Shown here: positions 23,688-29,117 of the stretch, piece after piece
Layout: every line of letters begins with the position of its first letter
How positions within the stretch are numbered: position 1 is the first letter of the stretch
NCBI GenBank assembly: GCA_037445875.1
Contig: JBBIJR010000046.1
Span: 1 to 29,117, forward strand
DNA from: JBBIJR01 sp037445875
Lineage (GTDB): Bacteria > CLD3 > SB21
Length of the DNA stretch: 29,117 nucleotides
Reading direction: 5' to 3'
The notes under the pieces: generated by a model
Told to the model about the DNA's origin: nothing
The model's input: the letters and a program-made list of their open reading frames with translations, nothing else
Database searches by the model: none
Made by a program: the position numbers and the translations under genes

Positions 23688-25368
23688 TCAGAATCCCTCT
23701 GCCCAACCCATGCGGCGGAAATCGGCTTCTCCATGATAGAGGCCGCTCACGGGATCGATCCAGATGGAGTGGGCATCTCCCAGAAACTCGATGTCCTTCA
23801 GTGAATGTCGCCGCTTCTGAAGATTCGCCAGGATGGAGCGGTTCCAGCGGCCCGCTTCGTATCGTATCACATCCGGTAGCCAGTTGTGGCTGACTCGGGC
23901 CGCGTCCACCGCCTGCCGCAGCGACATGCCGCGATCTATCATTCCGATCAGGACCTGAAGGACCGTATTGGTGATGGTACGACCGCCGGGTGAACCCGTT
24001 ATGAGGAAGGGCCGGCCTTCTCGCAACACGATGGTCGGAGACATGGAACTCAACATGCGCTTGCCCGGTCCAATCAGATTGGGATTGCCTCCGAAACCTC
24101 CCTGGTGCGATGGCACGTCGGGGTTGATGTTGAAATCGTGCATTTCGTTGTTGAGCAGGAAACCGAGGCCGGTGACGACGGCTTTCGAGCCGAAATTGTC
24201 CTCCAGGGTGAATGTATTGGCCACTGCGTTTCCCTCACGATCGATGATGGAGAAATGCGTCGTTTCCATGTTCTCCTTGACGCCGCCCTCTTCGCGATGC
24301 AATCCCATACTGGCTGTGGCTTTCTGCAAGTCAATGCCAGTGAAAAGAGAACGGGCATATTCTTTCGAAGTCAGTTCTTCAACCGGCATATCTAGGAAGT
24401 CCGGATCTCCGAGGTACCGGCTCCGGTCGTAGTAGGCGCGCCGCATCGCTTCGACCATGAGATGGACTTTGGCATCGTCGAAGGGCTCCGACAAATCGGC
24501 GGATTCGAGAACGTTGAGCATCTCGATGAGGACCACACCGCCCGCGGACGGGGGAGACGCACCCAGGACTTCATATCCCCGATACGTCCCGTGAACGGGT
24601 TCACGAACGACGGCACCATACGCGGCCAGGTCTTCGCGGGTCCAGTTCCCGCCGTGCCGCCGAACATCCTCGACCATTCGGTCCGCCAGGTCTCCGCGGT
24701 AGAAAGCGTCGCCGCCCTGCTCGGCTATCCGACCGGAGGGTCTGTGCAAGGTCTCGCTGGACCAGCAACTCTCCGGCAGCGTAAGGACTACCGTCCTTCT
24801 TGAAAAAGATCTTCCGAGTCTCATCGAATCGCTGCAGCTCGAAGGCATAACGCTGAATCTGCAGGGCCTGAAACGCCGCCAGCACGTATCCTTGCTCTGC
24901 CAGTCGGATGGCCGGTTCGATCAATTCCGGCCATGTCAGGCGCCCAAACTGCTTCCACGCGGTTTCCAGTCCGCGGACGGTACCGGGTATGCCGGCGACC
25001 AGGTATCCGTACTCGCTCCCAACGGTATCGAGGGTGCCGTCCTCGAGGAGGAACATGCGAGCGTGGGCCGCTGCAGGAGCTTTTTCTCGATAGTCGATCA
25101 CAGCAGCCCGTCCGTCCGCCGTGCGCACCAGCATAAACCCGCCTCCGCCAATGTTGCCCGCCTGCGGTTAGGTAACAGCCAGCGCGAATGCCGTGGCAAC
25201 GGCCGCGTCCACCGCATTGCCCCCTTTTCTCAGTATATCGGCACCAATCCGCGCTGCAAACCGGTCTACACATACTACCATGCCCCCGGACCCGGTTGCA
25301 GAGAGCTGCTGCGATACCGCGCCGGGCGGCACCAGCCACACTAACAGCAGCAACACCCATCGCTTCAT
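23688..25368 (-). pseudogene. ggt: Gamma-glutamyltransferase (Ggt), disrupted by one stop and one frameshift
   Basis: Periplasmic gamma-glutamyltransferase that cleaves glutathione and other gamma-glutamyl compounds; about 559 codons if repaired. The signal peptide MKRWVLLLLVWLVPPGAVSQ is at the start. The N-terminal frame reads GGNAVDAAVATAFALAVT, then an in-frame TAA at 25168-25170 where a conserved His normally sits, then PQAGNIGGGGFMLVRT in the same frame. A second lesion is one extra base near 24729-24730: homology leaves one frame at DLAQTLRS and resumes in another at IAEQGGDAFYRGDLAD. The autocatalytic Thr of the small subunit is intact (METTHFSIID). The 3' end is complete. Lesions could be real decay or sequencing errors. 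Confidence 0.88.
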
Positions 25369-25554
25369 GCCTGGTCCGTCAAGCCTCTTGATCGATTGTC
25401 GATGTTCAGTATCCACCAGGAATCAACCCCATTGCCGGGGGGTGCATGTTGACGACGGCTCACGAGCGATCATCTGTTTTTGCGTGTTTGGCGTGGAATC
25501 ATTAAGTTGAACGACCCGTCTCCTATCGAAACATCCTGAGGTCGCTTTTTTCCG

Positions 25555-26247
25555 ATGAACTTCCTGACTCATTTCTTTTTCGATCGCCGGTATGGTCGGC
25601 CGGGAACCACGGCAGCATTCCATTTCGGCGTGGCCGTTCCCGACCTGCTGATCGCCTACGATCGCGGCCTTCGTTTTTCAAGAATGAGGGTTGACGAACA
25701 CGCGGAACTTTTTCCCAATTCCGGCCTCTGGCGCGGAGTGCGCCACCATCTGGCCGTCGACCGCTTCTTCCACGGTTCCCGGTTCTTTCACGATTCTTAT
25801 GATTCCATCCGGCATTTCCTGGTACATCACCTGCCATCCACCGTCACGTGCCGCCGCTTTTTCCTCGCTCACCTGGTGGTCGAGATCCTGCTGGACCATG
25901 CGCTGCTGGGACGCGATCCGTCGCTGGCCGCGTCATTCTACTCACGCCTGGGCCAGATCAGCCGTTCCACCGTTCGTACAGAACTGGAAAGTTTCTTCCA
26001 GCGGCCTCTGCCGGACCTCACTGCGCATCTCGACCGGTTCATGCGGATCCGTTTTCTGGAGCACTATGCCGTGATTGAAGACCTCCACGAGCCGGTGAAC
26101 CGGATGTTGCAGCGGACGCGCCAGGAGCCCATTCCTGCCGACTACCTGGGGCAATGGCGTTCTCTGATGCTTTCGTGCCGGCAGGTTATCCTGGCCAACC
26201 TTCCGGCCCTGATCGATGAGGCCGACGGAGGCTATCCTCACGTCTAG
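25555..26247 (+). CDS. AcpH-like uncharacterised helical protein
   Basis: A 230-aa protein resembling the acyl-carrier-protein phosphodiesterase (AcpH)-like families of Bacteroidota: it begins MNFLTHFFFDRR and continues FGVAVPDLL, HHLAVDRFFHGSRFFHD and FLAHLVVEILLDHALLG. The repeated His and Asp residues (HH, VDRFFH, HLVVEILLDH) suggest a metal-dependent phosphohydrolase fold, but the true substrate is unknown. No signal peptide. The upstream 138-nt gap holds only a poor promoter match (TTTTTG at 25477-25482, 19 nt, then TTAAGTTG). It converges with the CoA-disulfide-reductase-like gene; the two stops share CTAG. Confidence 0.75.
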   Translation: MNFLTHFFFDRRYGRPGTTAAFHFGVAVPDLLIAYDRGLRFSRMRVDEHAELFPNSGLWRGVRHHLAVDRFFHGSRFFHDSYDSIRHFLVHHLPSTVTCRRFFLAHLVVEILLDHALLGRDPSLAASFYSRLGQISRSTVRTELESFFQRPLPDLTAHLDRFMRIRFLEHYAVIEDLHEPVNRMLQRTRQEPIPADYLGQWRSLMLSCRQVILANLPALIDEADGGYPHV

Positions 26248-27605
26248 AGCCGTTTGAGCGCCTGATGGGCCGCCACGAGGAGCGGATCCCACGCCGGGGC
26301 GAACGGCGGCGTGTACAACAGGTCGAGGCGTGCCATCTCGGCCACGGTCATTCCGCGCTGGACGACGATGGACAACACGTTTGCGCGGGAAGCCGCTCCT
26401 TCTTCGCCGACGAGGTTGGCCCCCAACAGCCGCCCCGTGCGCTGATCCACAATCAGTTTGACAAATACGAGTTTGCTGCCCGGATACTGACGCGCCCGGC
26501 TCGGTGCATTCACGCATTCCGTGTAGACTCGAAAACCGCAATCCGCGGCCTCACGGGAACCCAGTCCGACCGACGCCACCTCCAACCGGAACACCTTGAC
26601 GGCCGTTGTTCTGACCACGCCTGGAAACTCGGCTGCGTTCCCGGCAATGTTCGCGCCCGCGACCCAGCCCATTTTGTTGGCAATGTGGCCGAGGGGAAGG
26701 TAAACCGGCTTGTTGGAGACCACGTTGCGCACTTCCGTGCAGGCTCCCGCGGCATAGATGTGTTCCACGCTGGTCCGCGTTTTCGTGTCGACAAGAATAC
26801 CTCCGGAGCGTCCGCACCGGACACCTGCTTCCCTTGCGATTTCCGTATTCGGCTGGAACCCGAGCGCCAGCAAAACGACGTCCGCGTGTATCGCACCCTT
26901 GCTCGTCTGCACGCCCGTGGCCACACCCTCCCGTTGTATCACGTCGAGAACCGTCGTATCTGCCTCGAATCGAACTCCGGCGGCGGTCAATTCGTCCAGC
27001 ACAATTCGGCGTGCCTCCTCTTCCAGGCCCGTCATGGGCAGAGAGTCCTTATGGACCACCGTTACCGACATGCGATGGTGCGCCAGAGCCTCGGCCATCT
27101 CCATTCCGATGTACCCTCCGCCGAGGATCACCACGCGGTGCGGTCTGCGCTCGCGCAGGTACGTTTTCATACGTATGCTGTCCCGCAGGTTCTTGATCGA
27201 GAATACGTTTTCCGCCTTCAGCCAGGCGACATCCGGCACACGGGCCCTCGCTCCGGTTGCCAGCACGAGCTTGTCGTAACGGAACTCCGCTGTGGCATTC
27301 TTCGCCAGATCCCGCACTACGATAAACTTCCGATGGGGTTGAATTGCTTCCAGCCGGTGCAGTGTGCGTACTTCGCATCCCCTCTCTTCGCGGAACTTCG
27401 CCGGTGTATACGCAATAAGACGCTCGTGGTCCGGGATCACATCTCCGATGTAGTACGGCATGGAACAGGCACCGTAGGATATGAACTCGCCCTGTTCAAA
27501 GAGCGTAATGTCGAGTGCAGGGTTGAGGCGTTTGGCTTTTGCGGCGGCCGAAGTCCCGGCAGCCACTCCGCCCACAATAAGAACGGTCCTGGACGTACTT
27601 TTCAC
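26244..27605 (-). CDS. CoA-disulfide reductase-like FAD/NAD(P) flavoprotein
   Basis: Pyridine-nucleotide-disulphide oxidoreductase of 453 aa in the single-cysteine class (CoA-disulfide reductase, NADH oxidase, persulfide reductase). The FAD loop GGVAAG is at 12-17, and the active cysteine is C47 in SYGACSMPYYIG. The NAD(P) loop is VVILGGGYIGMEMAEALA (about 157-174) and the C-terminal dimer segment is PPFAPAWDPLLVAAH. The motif that normally reads AAGD, whose Asp contacts FAD, reads AAGAC (about 283-287), an oddity. The start is GTG at 27605, 6 nt after the preceding stop, so it is in one operon with the 'asparagine synthetase B'-like gene. It may reduce CoA disulfide, polysulfide or persulfide; I cannot decide which. 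Confidence 0.88.
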   Translation of the reverse strand: MKSTSRTVLIVGGVAAGTSAAAKAKRLNPALDITLFEQGEFISYGACSMPYYIGDVIPDHERLIAYTPAKFREERGCEVRTLHRLEAIQPHRKFIVVRDLAKNATAEFRYDKLVLATGARARVPDVAWLKAENVFSIKNLRDSIRMKTYLRERRPHRVVILGGGYIGMEMAEALAHHRMSVTVVHKDSLPMTGLEEEARRIVLDELTAAGVRFEADTTVLDVIQREGVATGVQTSKGAIHADVVLLALGFQPNTEIAREAGVRCGRSGGILVDTKTRTSVEHIYAAGACTEVRNVVSNKPVYLPLGHIANKMGWVAGANIAGNAAEFPGVVRTTAVKVFRLEVASVGLGSREAADCGFRVYTECVNAPSRARQYPGSKLVFVKLIVDQRTGRLLGANLVGEEGAASRANVLSIVVQRGMTVAEMARLDLLYTPPFAPAWDPLLVAAHQALKRL

Positions 27606-27611
27606 GTAGAC

Positions 27612-28904
27612 TCAGGTTTTCTGCGGCTTCTTCTTCGCCGCCGGAAACAGGATGTTGTTCAGAATAAGTCGATAACCCGGAGAGTTCTTATGCAGCGACA
27701 GGTCCGTCGGCGGCTCCCCCACCTGGTGCGCATAGTCCTCGGGATCGTGGCCGCCGTAAAACGTGAACGTGCCTTTTCCGAAATTTCCGTGAATGTACTT
27801 GGCCGCTCCGATGGACGCGTCCTCTCCCATGATGATCACGTGCTCCTTGATCAGGGATTTCCGGAATCCCGTTGTTTGACCCATGAATCCCTTGACCACG
27901 GCAACGTGATCCTGGGTCAACATGGTGGGTACCGGATCGTACTTCGCCGAGAAATCGAAGAGCGTGAAATAGTCCGCTTCCGGAGATTTCAGTATGACTC
28001 CGGTGCTAGGGGGCAGGTCGATGTCGGAAAACTCGTAGACAAACGGATTCATTTCAATCTTGAAATCCCTGAATGCCACACAGTACGCGTAGTCCAGCCT
28101 GCTGTTGGCCTTCGGATCCGCGGGATCCCCGTCGAACATGGCTTCGCAGATGTCGGTGTTCTGCGCCGCCAGCGCGATATCGAAGCTGTCCGTGGCGCCG
28201 CACATGGCGAAAAGGAAGCCACCATTGGCGACGTACTCCTTCATCTTCTTGACGACGGCCAGTTTTTCTTTCGAGACCTTTCCATAACCCATCTGCGCGG
28301 CGAACGATTCGTACTGCTTCTGCTGCTGTATGTACCACGCGGCCGTATGATAGCTGGCATAGAACTTGCCGTACTGGCCCGTGAAGTCCTCGTGATGCAG
28401 ATGCAACCAATCGTACTGCGCCAACTTGCCTTGCAACACTTCCAGATCGAAGACCTTGTCGTAATCGATCTCGGCATACTCCATCGCCAGCGTCACGGCG
28501 TCGTCCCATGGCTTCTTATCCGGAGGCGTATAGACGGCAATCCTCGGAGCCTTCTCCAGCAGAATCGACTCCATGTTCTCGCTTTCGATGGTCTGATACA
28601 GCCGGGGAAGTGCGGAGGCATCGAGTGCTTCACAGAACACCCCCCGCACGAGACAGAGGTTTTCAACCTCGTCCGTGTAGTCGGTAAGAAAGGAGCCTCC
28701 CCGGTAATTGAGCAGCCATTCGACGTCCCGGCCCGACTTCAGCGTCCCGAACGCAATCCCGTAGGCCTTCAGGTGATCGGTCTGCTTGAGATCCATGGGG
28801 ATCAGCAGCTTAACACCCGCTCCCGGAGGTCGGAAAGATCCCACGGCCAGCACGAACACGGTCAGCGCCGAAAGCGAAACAATCCGCAACCTGCGGTCGA
28901 ACAT
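27612..28904 (-). CDS. Secreted 'asparagine synthetase B'-annotated uncharacterised protein
   Basis: A 430-aa exported protein of a family widespread in Bacteroidota and often labelled asparagine synthetase B, though it has none of the AsnB catalytic motifs I know (no N-terminal Cys glutaminase, no SGGxDS ATP loop). A signal peptide is visible (RIVSLSALTVFVLAVGSF). Conserved-looking blocks include YDWLHLHHEDFTGQYGKFY, ANGGFLFAMCGATDSFDIAL and KGTFTFYGGHDPEDYAHQVG, a layout reminiscent of ThuA or class I glutamine-amidotransferase-like folds; function unknown. ATG at 28904 is chosen because AAGGA lies 7 nt upstream and the signal peptide starts there. It lies 14 nt after a PTS EIIA gene and 6 nt before the flavoprotein. 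Confidence 0.85.
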   Translation of the reverse strand: MFDRRLRIVSLSALTVFVLAVGSFRPPGAGVKLLIPMDLKQTDHLKAYGIAFGTLKSGRDVEWLLNYRGGSFLTDYTDEVENLCLVRGVFCEALDASALPRLYQTIESENMESILLEKAPRIAVYTPPDKKPWDDAVTLAMEYAEIDYDKVFDLEVLQGKLAQYDWLHLHHEDFTGQYGKFYASYHTAAWYIQQQKQYESFAAQMGYGKVSKEKLAVVKKMKEYVANGGFLFAMCGATDSFDIALAAQNTDICEAMFDGDPADPKANSRLDYAYCVAFRDFKIEMNPFVYEFSDIDLPPSTGVILKSPEADYFTLFDFSAKYDPVPTMLTQDHVAVVKGFMGQTTGFRKSLIKEHVIIMGEDASIGAAKYIHGNFGKGTFTFYGGHDPEDYAHQVGEPPTDLSLHKNSPGYRLILNNILFPAAKKKPQKT

Positions 28905-28918
28905 GCCGGTCCTTTCCT

Positions 28919-29117
28919 TCACTTGACGGCCCGAAGTATGCGGAGCACTTCTTCCGCGCTCTTCGCTTTCAGGATCCTCCCCCGGTGGGCCGCTGAATTC
29001 ATGCACCGGGCGATCGATGCGAGTGCCTTGACGTGCGGACCCGAGATGGACTCCGGCGATACTACAAGAAAGAACAAGCGAGAGGGCTCTCCGTCGGGTG
29101 CGTCGAAGTAAACACCC
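28919..29117 (-). CDS. PTS EIIA (PtsN/fructose type) domain protein, N-terminus outside window
   Basis: I translated the minus strand up to the TGA at 28919-28921: GVYFDAPDGEPSRLFFLVV, SPESISGPHVKALASIAR and CMNSAAHRGRILKAKSAEEVLRILRAVK. This matches the C-terminal part of a PtsN/fructose-type EIIA domain (strand FFLVVSPE, then H-x-x-x-L-A-x-I-A-R). Roughly 65 residues are present; the phosphorylatable His would be in the missing N-terminal part. Members often regulate transport or respond to nitrogen and sugar signals. It is the first visible gene of the minus-strand group with the secreted protein and the flavoprotein. Confidence 0.82.
   Translation of the reverse strand, partial: GVYFDAPDGEPSRLFFLVVSPESISGPHVKALASIARCMNSAAHRGRILKAKSAEEVLRILRAVK

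Noticed and set aside
26265..29111. A 948-codon open frame on the plus strand
   Set aside because: It lies antisense to the flavoprotein, the secreted protein and the EIIA gene, has no family resemblance and is rich in Arg and His as expected from reading GC-rich coding DNA backwards.
1..29117. Mobile elements, prophage, toxin-antitoxin or defence genes
   Set aside because: No transposase, integrase, phage structural gene, CRISPR array or known defence domain was seen in any frame.

Overview
This window looks like a chromosomal segment from a member of the Bacteroidota/Chlorobiota side of the FCB superphylum (Ignavibacteria, Kapaibacteria and Chlorobi-like lineages are the best guesses). GC content is moderately high by eye. 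The clues are a textbook Bacteroidota-type promoter (TTG-N19-TATCTTTG) in front of purS, the ffh-rpsP-khpA-rimM-trmD-rplS order, a 2-oxoacid dehydrogenase E1 with its alpha and beta halves fused, a UbiA prenyltransferase of the type found in these phyla, and a secreted protein that Bacteroidota annotations call 'asparagine synthetase B'. The assignment is an inference from gene content, not a phylogeny.

From 1 to 9442 every gene is on the minus strand. In transcription order these are typA, an unreported 59-codon ORF, ffh, rpsP, khpA, rimM, trmD and rplS (translation, ribosome maturation and protein targeting). A strong hairpin terminator follows rplS. Then come ubiA, an SDR oxidoreductase, a response regulator-diguanylate cyclase, an acylphosphatase and apt, which is cut by the window edge. 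Several neighbours overlap by 4 nt (ATGA).

A 468-nt divergent spacer leads to galT and a GlgA-like protein, coupled by an ATGA overlap; the GlgA-like protein has lost most of its catalytic motifs. Converging on it is an ABC transporter ATPase gene with a 1-nt frameshift. Next on the plus strand are a secreted M61 peptidase with a PDZ domain, purS and tRNA-Pro(CGG). Behind the tRNA lies a degenerate copy of its 3' half carrying a clean 30-nt insertion made of two back-to-back perfect hairpins. Then follow ccmB (plus), a YbjN-like protein (minus) and the fused E1 with its own terminator.

From 19357 a plus-strand cluster encodes an uncharacterised four-cysteine protein, the PLP-homeostasis protein YggS, a DivIVA-domain coiled-coil protein and purine nucleoside phosphorylase (the last three overlap by 4 nt each), then an MsrA lipoprotein. 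On the minus strand ggt is disrupted by one in-frame stop and one frameshift. An AcpH-like protein (plus) is followed by a minus-strand cluster: a PTS EIIA domain cut by the edge, the 'asparagine synthetase B'-like secreted protein and a CoA-disulfide-reductase-like flavoprotein.

No CRISPR array, insertion sequence, prophage or defence island is visible. The region is mostly housekeeping. The unusual items are the tRNA-derived repeat with twin hairpins, the GlgA-like pseudoenzyme, the small ORF between typA and ffh, the four-cysteine protein and the two disrupted genes.
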